Source: Caenispirillum bisanense (GTDB taxonomy: Bacteria; Pseudomonadota; Alphaproteobacteria; Rhodospirillales; UBA2165). From it: DNA of 64,000 nt. The translations under genes were made by a program, and so were the position numbers. Location: contig CAMDWJ010000001.1 of NCBI GenBank assembly GCA_945877815.1, positions 62,001 through 126,000 on the forward strand, in the 5' to 3' direction. The notes beneath the pieces are model-generated. The model saw only the letters and a list, made by a program, of their open reading frames with translations. It ran no database searches and had not been told where the DNA came from. Below, piece after piece: positions 8,587 through 18,386 of the stretch. Positions within the stretch are counted from its first letter, which is position 1, and each line of letters opens with the position of its first letter.

Positions 8587-10300
8587 TCTGATCCAACTGC
8601 GCGCGCGTCAGATCGGCCAGGCCGTAGTTGCGGCCGAGCAGCCAGATCAAGCCGATGCCGCTGGCCCATGACAGCAATTGCCAGACCGCGATCGACGGGA
8701 TCGGAAAGTCCCATCGTCCGGGCGCCAGGTTGGGCGCTCCGAACAAATCGTTGCCGATGACGATTCCTGGGCCGACCGCAAAAAAGGTCCAAAGCAGGAT
8801 AGCGAAAAGAGATAGGACGCGCCGGCCGCTATCCGGTCCGCGCTCGTCGGACGGACGGGCGAGAATTTCGGCTAACGTCTGCTGGATTTCGCTACGCAGG
8901 CCGCGCATCGCATCCGTCGGACGGGCGAGCGATATCGCCAGCGCCGCCACGCTCGCAGTCAGTAAGCCGGATATCGCCGCATGGACGGCGACATCGGCGG
9001 TGAGCGATTCCAATCCGACCACCGCCGCGCCGAGCGCGAGACCTGCGAGGATGCCGCCGCGCGTAATTTTCGGGAACCAGCATGCTGCCGCGATGGGAAG
9101 CGTGGCCAGGGGCGCCATGGACACGGCGAGCGTGCTCGCGATGGCGAGGTCCTCGCTGGGTAAAAGCGCGATCAGTGCCGCGCCGATCGCGATCCCAGCC
9201 GCGGCCCCTTGCGATGTGCCGATTTCGCGCGCCGGGCCGCGCGGGCCGGTTGCGCGTCGCATCCAGATTGGGCGCAATGCGCCTACCGCAGAACCCAGCA
9301 GCGACAGCGAGAGGGCGTGCAACGCGGCGGCACAGCCAAGGCCGAAAATAACGGCAGCCCCCCAGAGACGTTCGCCGGCAAGGGCATTAACAAGACTGCC
9401 GATCTCGTTCGCGGCGGGCGTTTGACCGGAAAAAGGCACATACGGCAGCCCAACGCTGGCGGGATAGCTGGTCATTGCGGCGAGCCCGAGGACGAATGTG
9501 ACGGCCAGTAGCAGCCCGCTGCCCAAGGCACCGCCAAAGCCGGTCTGGCGCGCAAATCGCCGGGCGTCGGCCGAAGCCAGCGCCCATGGCACCCAAACTA
9601 GGACCAGGAGCGTTCCACCGACGGCAATTTGAACCGACAGAATTGTGGTGCCTGTCCAAACTGTTCCGGACCCGACCCCTCCGGCGACCGCGAGCGCCAA
9701 GTTGTAGTCGCCGCCGCCGCGCCCGTCGGTCGATCCCCAGTCCAACGTTCGCGCCAGGGCGGCGAGGGCATCGACAACGGCATCGAAGCCGCCGAGGCGG
9801 ACAACCACGAGAATTATGCCGGCACCCGCTCCGAGCACGACCAGCCAGGTGTGAAGGTGGGCCAGCTTTCCTGCGGCGCGGATGCCGGCGGGCGCGCCGG
9901 TCAATAGCAGCACGAGAGCGGCCAGATTGAGGGCAACCGGGTGGGTGACCGCGCCGCCAATCATTGCTTCGACGAGGCTCGCCGCCGTGACCAGCACGAG
10001 CGCCAGCAGGATCGTGGCCGAGGTGGCCATGATAACCCCTGCCAGAATCGCGACCCCGCTGCCGTAACTTCGGGCCAGCAGTTCGCCCGACCCGTGAGCG
10101 CCGAGCAGCCGGGCGACGGCCCATCCGCGTAAGCCCACGAATACGGCGGCAAGCGGTACCGAGATGCCGATCAGGGCGGTCGCTGTGGCGGGATAGCCGC
10201 CGACGCGGGCAAGCCACGGCATCAGGAAAAAGCCGATCGCGGCGAAAGCCGCCGTCGCCACGCCGGCATCCGGAAATAGGCTGGCCCCGGCGGTCCCCAA
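8549..10300 (-). CDS. Sodium:solute symporter-like membrane protein, true N-terminus upstream of any canonical start
   Basis: A highly hydrophobic protein (583 residues from TTG 10300) with about 13 predicted helices, resembling the cation:acetate symporter branch of the sodium:solute symporter family. The C-terminus adds two helices after an amphipathic linker (residues about 490-583). The same frame continues upstream through another hydrophobic helix (VIAFIALACVFAIYGLYAS, about 10335-10400), but it contains no ATG, GTG or TTG before an in-frame stop. A run of six G's lies at the presumed start. The substrate cannot be told. The coordinates give only the portion after the first canonical start. 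Confidence 0.68.
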   Translation of the reverse strand: MGTAGASLFPDAGVATAAFAAIGFFLMPWLARVGGYPATATALIGISVPLAAVFVGLRGWAVARLLGAHGSGELLARSYGSGVAILAGVIMATSATILLALVLVTAASLVEAMIGGAVTHPVALNLAALVLLLTGAPAGIRAAGKLAHLHTWLVVLGAGAGIILVVVRLGGFDAVVDALAALARTLDWGSTDGRGGGDYNLALAVAGGVGSGTVWTGTTILSVQIAVGGTLLVLVWVPWALASADARRFARQTGFGGALGSGLLLAVTFVLGLAAMTSYPASVGLPYVPFSGQTPAANEIGSLVNALAGERLWGAAVIFGLGCAAALHALSLSLLGSAVGALRPIWMRRATGPRGPAREIGTSQGAAAGIAIGAALIALLPSEDLAIASTLAVSMAPLATLPIAAACWFPKITRGGILAGLALGAAVVGLESLTADVAVHAAISGLLTASVAALAISLARPTDAMRGLRSEIQQTLAEILARPSDERGPDSGRRVLSLFAILLWTFFAVGPGIVIGNDLFGAPNLAPGRWDFPIPSIAVWQLLSWASGIGLIWLLGRNYGLADLTRAQLDQISARMDRKSGDR

Positions 10301-10519
10301 CGACAGATGCGGCGTTCCCGGGTCGCGCAGGCTGGCGGCGCTTGCGTAGAGACCATATATGGCAAAGACGCAGGCGAGCGCGATAAAGGCGATAACGTCT
10401 AAGGTGATGGCTTCCCCCCTATCGCTGACACAGAGCCGATTTCGGACGCTGCGGTTTGCAGCGGTCCGGGCGCTGAGTTAAAACCCGGCCAACTTAACCA
10501 ACCCACCCGGGGACGGTCC

Positions 10520-12202
<1,683 letters not shown>

Positions 12203-12234
12203 CTTTTTTTCCTGTTACCTTGCGGTTTCAAGTG

Positions 12235-12254
12235 ATCTGATTGTCGGATCAGAT
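12235..12254. promoter_or_regulatory. Inverted repeat upstream of gstA
   Basis: ATCTGAT and ATCAGAT form a perfect 7-bp inverted repeat with a 6-nt spacer, 29 bp before the gstA ATG. It could be an operator or a small hairpin. There is no T tract, so it is not a convincing ettA terminator. Confidence 0.35.
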
Positions 12255-12283
12255 TACCTGAATCCACAACAGGGAGACATTTC

Positions 12284-12892
12284 ATGAAACTCTTCTATGC
12301 ACCAGGCGCATGCTCGATCTCGCCGCATATCGTGTTGCGCGAGTCCGGCCTCAAGTTCGATCTCGATAAGGTCAATTTCGCCGAAGGGAAAACTGACGGC
12401 GGCCTGGACTTCAAGGCGATCAATCCGAAGAGCCAGGTTCCGACCCTACAACTCGACGACGGCAGCGTACTTACCGAGGGCGCGGTCATCGTTCAGTATA
12501 TCGCCGACCAGGCGCCGCAATCGGGACTGATCCCGGCGGCCGGAACCATGGAACGCTACCGCGTCCAGGAATGGCTGAATTTCACCGCCTCCGAGCTGCA
12601 CAAGAACATTGCACCTTTGTTCCGCCCAACCACGCCCGACGCGTATAAGGAGATCGCGAATCAGACCATGGATCGCAAGCTCAACGATCTCGAGCGTCAC
12701 CTGAAGGGCAAACAGTACGTCATGGGTGACAAGTTTACGGTTGCGGACGCCTATTGTTACACGGTCCTGCGTTGGACGCCGCGCGCTAAGATCGATCTCG
12801 CCAAATATCCGGCGGTGAAGGCCTATTTCGATCGCGTCGCCGCGCGCCCGAAGGTGAAGGAAGTTTTGGAAGCCGAGGGCCTGACGGCGTAA
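12284..12892 (+). CDS. gstA: Glutathione S-transferase, GstA (beta-class) type
   Basis: A 202-residue cytosolic glutathione transferase close in layout to Escherichia coli GstA. The N-terminal thioredoxin fold begins MKLFYAPGACS, whose Cys10 is the beta-class active-site cysteine. The cis-Pro segment is KSQVPTLQLDDGSVLTEG, and an all-helical domain follows with the N-capping motif FTVADAYCYTVLRW. GGGAGA precedes the ATG. It would conjugate glutathione to electrophiles or act as a thiol peroxidase or reductase. The gene ends 2 bp from the convergent thioredoxin-like gene. Confidence 0.9.
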   Translation: MKLFYAPGACSISPHIVLRESGLKFDLDKVNFAEGKTDGGLDFKAINPKSQVPTLQLDDGSVLTEGAVIVQYIADQAPQSGLIPAAGTMERYRVQEWLNFTASELHKNIAPLFRPTTPDAYKEIANQTMDRKLNDLERHLKGKQYVMGDKFTVADAYCYTVLRWTPRAKIDLAKYPAVKAYFDRVAARPKVKEVLEAEGLTA

Positions 12893-12894
12893 GG

Positions 12895-13473
12895 CTAGGG
12901 CTTAAGGGACTCGCTCAGCGCCTGAAGCAATTTTCGCGCTTCGGGCTCGTCCCATTCTGCGGGGCCGCGCAAGCGTCCGGCCTCGCGGCCAGCTGCGTCG
13001 AATATCACGGTCGTCGGCATGACCTCGATGCCGAGTGTCTTATAGGCGCGGCTGTCGCCGTCGTGATGGAAAGCAAGCCCGTCGAGTTTCAGCCGGCGCA
13101 GCATGGCGCGCGCTTTTTCGGCCCCCTCGGCGCCGCGATCGATGCTGAGCACGACGACTGAAATCGGCGCGGAACCGAGTTTTTCCTGAAGACGGAGAAG
13201 CGACGGCAATTCGGTGATGCAGGGCGCGCACCAGGTCGCCCAAAAATTCATGACCACCATTTTTCCGGCATAGGAGGCGAGCGAGGTTTCGCTGCCGCCC
13301 GCGTCGCGCCAAGTGAAGGCGGGCATCGGTTTGCGTTCAGCTGCGATTTCGAAATTCTTGACCGTGCCGGCCGGTTTGTAATCGGCGGCGAAGGCTGGCG
13401 TCGCCAGGGCCAGCACGAGCAAGACCGCATGGATCAAACGATACCGTCTGAGAAAAAGAGCTCGCACGGTCAC
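12895..13473 (-). CDS. TlpA/ResA-family periplasmic thiol:disulfide oxidoreductase
   Basis: A 192-residue exported thioredoxin-fold protein. A signal peptide (LIHAVLLVLALATPAFA, about 13-29) precedes a redoxin domain with the redox motif WCAPC (Cys82, Cys85) and a cis-Pro in EVMPTTVIFD. The GTG start at 13473 overlaps the TGA of the LysR gene (GTGA), so translation is probably coupled. A longer frame reaching 13680 lies inside the LysR gene and lacks sense before the signal peptide. Its substrate (apocytochrome c or another periplasmic thiol protein) is unknown. Confidence 0.87.
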   Translation of the reverse strand: MTVRALFLRRYRLIHAVLLVLALATPAFAADYKPAGTVKNFEIAAERKPMPAFTWRDAGGSETSLASYAGKMVVMNFWATWCAPCITELPSLLRLQEKLGSAPISVVVLSIDRGAEGAEKARAMLRRLKLDGLAFHHDGDSRAYKTLGIEVMPTTVIFDAAGREAGRLRGPAEWDEPEARKLLQALSESLKP

Positions 13474-14399
13474 TGTTCGCCCGTCGCGTTCGCCATCGCC
13501 CGGCGGGCGAACCGATGAAGGTCCTGGCAGAAACTGTTCACGATCGCCGATTTCCGCTTGGTCGATTGGCACAGAATCCCGATGGGGCGATGCAGGACGG
13601 TCCTGTCGGGCAGCAGCTCGACGATCGTACCGTTTTCGATCATCGGCGAAACGGCAAATCGCGGAACCATGGCGACGCAATCGGATTTGCGCACGATTTC
13701 CATCATCACGGCGGTGGATGGCGTCTCGTAGGTGATATCGATCGACGATACCCCGATATATTTGAGCGCGTTCTCGATTTCCCAGCGCAGGCGGGTATGG
13801 GCCCGCGGCACGATCCAGTGTGCGCGCGCGAGAATTTCGCTGGCTGCTCCGTTGATGCCACGCAGCGGATGATCCTTGCGGCCGACGACGGTCAGATAAT
13901 CCTTGATCAGGGGTTCGAGATGCAGGCCGCTAGAATTCGTGAGGGCGCCGAATTGGCCGAGCGCGAGATCGGCCTCGCCCAGGGTCACGATTTCGATCAA
14001 CTCGTCGACGGTTCCGCTCTGCACGAGACAGCTGACCTCGGCGCGCTTGTTCATGAATTGGGTCAAAGGATCGATCAGGAAGTTTCCGGCGATGAGTTGC
14101 GTCGCGGCAATGCGGAACTGACTGGCCCGCGGAGAGCCGACCGAGGTCATCACGGAATTGGCCTGCGTGTTCGCCGCGCCGATCACGGTGCCGTACTGGG
14201 CCAGGGCGGCGCCTATTTCCGTGGGGACCGCGCCGCGGCGGCCGCGCTTCAGAACGGGAGCTCCGACCCGTTCTTCCAGGGTCTTGATGTTTCGGCTCAA
14301 GGCCGATTGGGCGAGATCCAGCCGGGCCGCAGCTTCCGCGAAGGAGCCGGTATCGGCGATGGCGGCCAGTTGGATCAGATGTCGTGGGTCAATAGACAT
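13470..14399 (-). CDS. LysR-family transcriptional regulator
   Basis: This 309-residue regulator has an N-terminal winged helix-turn-helix (residues 5-64: LIQLAAIADTGSFAEAAARL, LAQSALSRNIKTLEERVG) and a periplasmic-binding-protein-like effector domain from about residue 90. It is divergent from the ConA-like/arylsulfotransferase/sulfatase genes with a 218-bp gap. That is the usual geometry for a LysR regulator and its target operon. It is translationally coupled to the thioredoxin-like gene downstream. The effector is unknown. Confidence 0.9.
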   Translation of the reverse strand: MSIDPRHLIQLAAIADTGSFAEAAARLDLAQSALSRNIKTLEERVGAPVLKRGRRGAVPTEIGAALAQYGTVIGAANTQANSVMTSVGSPRASQFRIAATQLIAGNFLIDPLTQFMNKRAEVSCLVQSGTVDELIEIVTLGEADLALGQFGALTNSSGLHLEPLIKDYLTVVGRKDHPLRGINGAASEILARAHWIVPRAHTRLRWEIENALKYIGVSSIDITYETPSTAVMMEIVRKSDCVAMVPRFAVSPMIENGTIVELLPDRTVLHRPIGILCQSTKRKSAIVNSFCQDLHRFARRAMANATGEQ

Positions 14400-14467
14400 A
14401 ACGATTTGTTATAGAAGCATGACGAACTGAGAATCAACCGAATCCGGCATTCTGCGTATCATGGACC

Positions 14468-14569
14468 ATGATCCGCAGGCTCATATTGAAACTGGTAAGA
14501 CTGCTGTTCGGCCCGCGCTATCATCCGGAACGTCACTATATGCGGGGTAAGTCTTCGCGGCCGGAATAG
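14468..14569 (+). CDS. Possible 33-residue basic small protein
   Basis: A short frame starting at ATG 14468 reads MIRRLILKLVRLLFGPRY and then HPERHYMRGKSSRPE. It has an amphipathic or hydrophobic N-terminal helix and a basic tail, and its composition looks protein-like rather than random. No clear ribosome-binding site is visible. It lies in the gap between the LysR gene and the sulfatase operon. Function unknown; it may be noise. Confidence 0.3.
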   Translation: MIRRLILKLVRLLFGPRYHPERHYMRGKSSRPE

Positions 14570-14617
14570 TGAAAAAATCGCGATCGACGCGAAAATATAC
14601 AATAGGGAGTTACCAGT

Positions 14618-15241
14618 ATGCAGATGCCCACTTTCTCAATAACTGATCTCGCAACGCTTTCGCCCAATCATGTAATTCCTAGCATTACGACTCACGATGG
14701 GCATAAGGCATTGCGCCTTGTTCTGGCGCCCGATGCAAAAACCCCCGACGAGCCAAATTTCGCTATCCTCAAGGATGTCGAGATGCACAACGGGACAATC
14801 GAGCTTTGGCTGGCGGGGCGGCGTGCGCCGGATGCGCCGCTCGAGGTTCGCGGCTTCGCGGGGGTTGCCTTCCGGATCGCGCCCGATTGCGCGAAATTCG
14901 AATGCGTCTATTTGCGACCCGATAACGGCCGTGCGGAGGATCAGCTTCGGCGCAACCGGTCGATTCAGTATTTTTCTTATCCGGACTACAAATTCGATCG
15001 ATTGCGACGCGAAGTCCCAGGCCAATACGAAACCTATGTCGATCTCGTTCCAGGCACATGGACGCAGCTGCGGATCGTTGTCGACGGTGCGAAGGCTCGC
15101 GTTTTTGTGCACGATTCCGAGCAGCCCACCTTGGTTGTCAACGATCTCAAACACGGCGCGGATTTGCGGGGGAGCATCGGACTGTACATCGATCGCGGCA
15201 CCGAGGCATTCTTCCGCGATCTAACCGTCACTTTAAAATAA
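14618..15241 (+). CDS. ConA-like lectin/glucanase-fold protein of unknown function
   Basis: A 207-residue protein without a signal peptide. Alternating beta-strand patterns (NGTIELWLAGR, FAGVAFRIAPDCAKFECVYLRP, WTQLRIVVDGAKARVFVHD, GSIGLYIDRGTEAFFRDLTV) match the jelly-roll fold of LamG/DUF1080-type domains that bind or cleave sugars. It is the first gene of a three-gene block with an arylsulfotransferase-like protein (12 bp downstream) and a sulfatase. A carbohydrate- or sulfate-ester-binding role is therefore possible but inferred. AGGGAG precedes the ATG. Confidence 0.72.
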   Translation: MQMPTFSITDLATLSPNHVIPSITTHDGHKALRLVLAPDAKTPDEPNFAILKDVEMHNGTIELWLAGRRAPDAPLEVRGFAGVAFRIAPDCAKFECVYLRPDNGRAEDQLRRNRSIQYFSYPDYKFDRLRREVPGQYETYVDLVPGTWTQLRIVVDGAKARVFVHDSEQPTLVVNDLKHGADLRGSIGLYIDRGTEAFFRDLTVTLK

Positions 15242-15253
15242 TAGAGAGCAGGG

Positions 15254-16324
15254 ATGAGATATCTTCAGCGCGGTTTGACAACACGCGACCCTTCGGCATA
15301 CCCCGGATTCACTATCTTCAGCCCGCAATATAACAAGACGGTTTACGTCGTGAACATGGCGGGCGAGGTCGTCCATACTTGGGAATTGCCGGAACGGTCC
15401 GGCAACTATGCCTACCTGCTGGAGAACGGCAATCTGCTGGCTTCGAGTTGGGCGGGTGGCGGGCCGGACGGATTGGCTGCCCGCGGCGGTCTGATCCAGG
15501 AGATCGACTGGAACGGCAAGGTGATCTGGGAATATCGCGACGAATACCAGCATCACGATTTCCGGCGCCTGCCGAACGGAAACACGATCTATCTTGGATG
15601 GGAACTGGCGCGCCCCGAGAATGTGATGCGGCTGCGGGGCGGAAAGCCCGGCAGCGAACACAAGGACGGTATCTGGGCCGACTACGTGCGCGAGGCCGAT
15701 CCCGCCGGTAAGACGGTGTGGGAATGGCATGCGCAGGATCATATGGAGATCGAGAAATACGTGCTCGGTCACGATTCCAATCGCCATGAGATGGCACACC
15801 CGAACACGATCGTACCCATGGCGGACGGCAATGCCATGATTTGTTTTCGTCATATCGATGTGGTCGCGGTCATAGATCGTAAAACCGGGGCTTTCGCCTG
15901 GGAACGGCATGAGCCCGATTGGGGCGGACCGCACGATTTCCAGATCCTTCCCAATGGCAATTATATGGTGTTCGCGAACCGCCAGGGGCAGATGCCGCGC
16001 GGCTCCAAAATCGTCGAATGGGAATCCAAGAGCGGCAAGACGGTGTGGGAATATTGGGGCAATCCGTCGCATACCTTCGATAGCCACTTCATTAGCGGCT
16101 GTCAGCGTCTTCCGAACGGCAATACTTTGATCTGCGAAGGATTGTGGGGCCGCTTCTTCGAGGTGACAAAGGAGGGCGACATCGTCTGGGAATATATTTC
16201 TCCCTTCACCGTGCCGCGTGAGACGGGGCCGACGAAGGGCGATCAGAGCACCGTCTTTCGGGCCTATCGTTACGCGCCGGACAGTCCGCAGATCCGCAGT
16301 CGACTCGCCGGCAAACTTGGTTAG
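15254..16324 (+). CDS. Arylsulfotransferase (ASST)-like beta-propeller protein
   Basis: A 356-residue propeller built from repeated W-E-Y/W-x-x and LPNGN motifs (VHTWELPERS, VIWEYRDEYQHHDF, RRLPNGNTIYL, VWEWHAQDH, RLPNGNTLICEG, IVWEYISPF), as in PF05935-type aryl-sulfate sulfotransferases that move sulfate between phenolic compounds. Several conserved histidines occur (HHDF, HEMAHPN, GGPHDF). Unlike the well-known periplasmic ASST, it has no signal peptide. It sits between the ConA-like gene and the sulfatase, so a joint role in sulfate-ester turnover is likely. Confidence 0.83.
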   Translation: MRYLQRGLTTRDPSAYPGFTIFSPQYNKTVYVVNMAGEVVHTWELPERSGNYAYLLENGNLLASSWAGGGPDGLAARGGLIQEIDWNGKVIWEYRDEYQHHDFRRLPNGNTIYLGWELARPENVMRLRGGKPGSEHKDGIWADYVREADPAGKTVWEWHAQDHMEIEKYVLGHDSNRHEMAHPNTIVPMADGNAMICFRHIDVVAVIDRKTGAFAWERHEPDWGGPHDFQILPNGNYMVFANRQGQMPRGSKIVEWESKSGKTVWEYWGNPSHTFDSHFISGCQRLPNGNTLICEGLWGRFFEVTKEGDIVWEYISPFTVPRETGPTKGDQSTVFRAYRYAPDSPQIRSRLAGKLG

Positions 16325-16365
16325 CCGATTCCTCGAACCGATATTCAATTGAAGGCAGAGTAGCT

Positions 16366-17967
16366 ATGGCCCGCACGCGTCCCAATTTCATCGTCATCAT
16401 GACCGATCAGCACCGCGCCGACTATCTCGGTTGTGCCGGCCATCCCTTTTTGCGTACCCCGGCGATTGACGCTCTGGCAGCCACCGGCACGCGCTTCACG
16501 CGGTTCTACGTCTCCTCGCCGGTCTGTATGCCGAACCGCGGAACCTTCATGACGGGGCGCCTGCCCTCCGTCAATGGGGCGCGCGGCAACGGCCTGCCTC
16601 TGCCGCTGCAAGCCAATACCTTCGTCGATCTGATGCGCGACAAGGGCTACCGCACGGCCTTGGTGGGCAAAAGCCACCTGCAAACCATGACGGCGAACGC
16701 CGCCTTGTGGAAACACGAAATCCCGGACGGGATGGAGGCGCCGGGTGCCGGATTCGAGGAAGCCTTGAAGCCGTGGGCTCCGCCCGAGAAATACGATCAG
16801 GAAAATGTCAGCCGCTGGGATGCCGACCCTACGGCGGAACTCGATCTGCCGTTCTATGGTTATGAGCGGGTCAATTTGTGTATCGATCACGGCGACAAGG
16901 TGCGTGGCGATTACGCACGCTGGGTCGCGCGCAAGGGCGGCGATCTCACAAAACTCTCGGGGCCCAAGAACGCAATGCCGTCCGACGTTTCGGTGCCGCA
17001 GGCCTGGCGCACGTCGGTCCCGGAAGAGATGTATCCCACGCGCTATATCCAGGAACATGCCTGCCGGGCGATCGAGGATTGGGCCGGCGACGAGGCTCAT
17101 CCGTTTTTCATGAGCGTCACCTTTCCCGACCCGCATCATCCCTTCACGCCGCCCGGCAAATATTGGGACATGTACAAGCCCGAGCAGGTGAATTTGCCGC
17201 GCAGCTTTTATGCGCGTGTGTCCAATGCAGATGGCGCGGTGCAGCGCGCGCAGCGCAGCGACGAGGAAAAAAGTTTCAACCGCGATAACACGATGGTGTT
17301 CATGCCGGTGGCCGAGCGCGAGGCCAAGGAGGCGATTGCGCTCAGTTGCGGAATGATCAGCATGATCGACGATGCGGTCGCCGCGATCATGGCCAAGTTG
17401 CGCGCGACTGGTATCGATCGCGACACCATCGTCGTCTTCACCGCCGACCACGGCGATTTCATGTCGGATCATGGCCTGTTGTTGAAAGGGCCGCTGCATC
17501 TGCAATCGATCGTCAAGGTGCCGTTCGTCTGGAGTGATCCGCAAAAGCGGGGTGCTCCCACCTGCGATGCGGTGTCCGGGACCATTGATCTGCCCTCGAC
17601 CATTCTCGCGCGCGCCGGTCTTGCCGGCTTCAACGGGATGCAGGGCCGGAGCCTCTTGCCCGAAATCGCGGACGGCGCCGACCACGGTACCGGCGCGCAT
17701 ATTGTGGAAGAAGAATCGCAACGCGCCTCGTTCGGGCTGCCGGCGCCGGTGCGCCTGCGCACCCTTGTGACCCAGGATTGGCGCCTGACGCTCTATGAAA
17801 GCGATCAGCTCGCCGAATTGTACGATCTCAAAAACGATCCCGAAGAACTCAACAATCTGTGGGACGATCCGGGCTCGCTCGCGATGCGCGCCGAATTGCT
17901 GACCCGCATGGTGCGCGAGAACATTCGTCTAAGCGATTTGAGCCCGGTGCCGATGCGGCGGGCGTGA
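16366..17967 (+). CDS. Type I sulfatase (arylsulfatase or choline-sulfatase-like)
   Basis: This 533-residue enzyme would hydrolyse organic sulfate esters. The signature CMPNRGTFMTG contains Cys54 in a C-x-P-x-R context and would be converted to formylglycine. Metal ligands include Asp14 (MTDQH) and the later TADHGDFMSDHG motif. There is no signal peptide, so it acts in the cytosol unless secreted otherwise; the maturing enzyme is not in the window. It is 41 bp downstream of the ASST-like gene in the same orientation and shows full family length. Confidence 0.92.
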   Translation: MARTRPNFIVIMTDQHRADYLGCAGHPFLRTPAIDALAATGTRFTRFYVSSPVCMPNRGTFMTGRLPSVNGARGNGLPLPLQANTFVDLMRDKGYRTALVGKSHLQTMTANAALWKHEIPDGMEAPGAGFEEALKPWAPPEKYDQENVSRWDADPTAELDLPFYGYERVNLCIDHGDKVRGDYARWVARKGGDLTKLSGPKNAMPSDVSVPQAWRTSVPEEMYPTRYIQEHACRAIEDWAGDEAHPFFMSVTFPDPHHPFTPPGKYWDMYKPEQVNLPRSFYARVSNADGAVQRAQRSDEEKSFNRDNTMVFMPVAEREAKEAIALSCGMISMIDDAVAAIMAKLRATGIDRDTIVVFTADHGDFMSDHGLLLKGPLHLQSIVKVPFVWSDPQKRGAPTCDAVSGTIDLPSTILARAGLAGFNGMQGRSLLPEIADGADHGTGAHIVEEESQRASFGLPAPVRLRTLVTQDWRLTLYESDQLAELYDLKNDPEELNNLWDDPGSLAMRAELLTRMVRENIRLSDLSPVPMRRA

Positions 17968-17982
17968 TTAGAACCTAAGGCT

Positions 17983-18010
17983 CCCTCTCCCCTATAGGCG
18001 GAGAGGGTTT
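17983..18010 (+). terminator. Hairpin after the sulfatase gene, possible terminator
   Basis: CCCTCTCC pairs with GGAGAGGG across CCTATAGGC, followed by TTTGTCG. The stem is good but the T tract is short. Similar CCCTCTCCCC hairpins also occur as dispersed repeats in alphaproteobacteria, so it may be a repeat unit. Confidence 0.5.
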
Positions 18011-18045
18011 GTCGAATATATCCCCGCTTAATTGGAATTATTTTC

Positions 18046-18075
18046 TTGACTTGCGACAATCGTTCGCGCTAGACT
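18046..18075 (+). promoter_or_regulatory. Sigma-70-like promoter in the sulfatase-glmS gap
   Basis: TTGACT (18046-18051) and TAGACT (18070-18075) are separated by 18 nt. The promoter would drive transcription rightwards through the 11-bp repeat array towards the 3' end of glmS, where no protein gene is evident. Confidence 0.4.
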
Positions 18076-18178
18076 GATCGCAGTTCACGACCTCGACGTC
18101 CTCGTCCATCGTGCCTTCCCAACAAAGGAAGTGCCGAAGCGGTCACGTTTTCGGCCCCGAGTCGGCCGGTCAAAAAAA

Positions 18179-18299
18179 ATGTCGATGAGGTGTTTATTTC
18201 CTGTCGATCCCCGGATTATCAAATGTCGATTCGATGTCGATGAAATGTCGATCCAATGTCGATGAGATGTCGATGCGATGTTGATCCAATGTCGATGCA
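18179..18299. repeat. 11-bp tandem repeat array (ATGTCGATNNN)
   Basis: Eleven consecutive 11-bp units run from 18179 to 18299. Seven adjacent units at 18223-18299 keep ATGTCGAT (one ATGTTGAT) followed by three variable bases: TCG, GAA, CCA, GAG, GCG, CCA, GCA. Units at 18179 and 18201 also match, while 18190 and 18212 are degenerate but keep the phase. The period is close to one DNA helical turn and is not a multiple of three, so it is not a coding repeat. The gap at 17968-18386 otherwise holds the hairpin and the promoter-like sequence listed here. Confidence 0.9.
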
Positions 18300-18386
18300 T
18301 CGGGACGCGGATATCGCGAAAATCCAGGATTTTTGGAGCAGAGAGCGACGAATTCAGCGGAGAGCGACGATGACGGAAGCGGCCTG

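Noticed and set aside
12203-12230. Terminator after ettA (CTGACTTTTTTTCC)
   Set aside because: The T tract has no stable stem immediately upstream.
18179-18299. CRISPR array
   Set aside because: Units are only 11 bp and contiguous, with no 30-bp-class repeats, spacers or cas genes.
18085-18300. 71-codon minus-strand frame with RHWIDI-type repeats
   Set aside because: The repetition comes from the 11-bp DNA array, which shifts frame every unit; no start signal or homologue is apparent.
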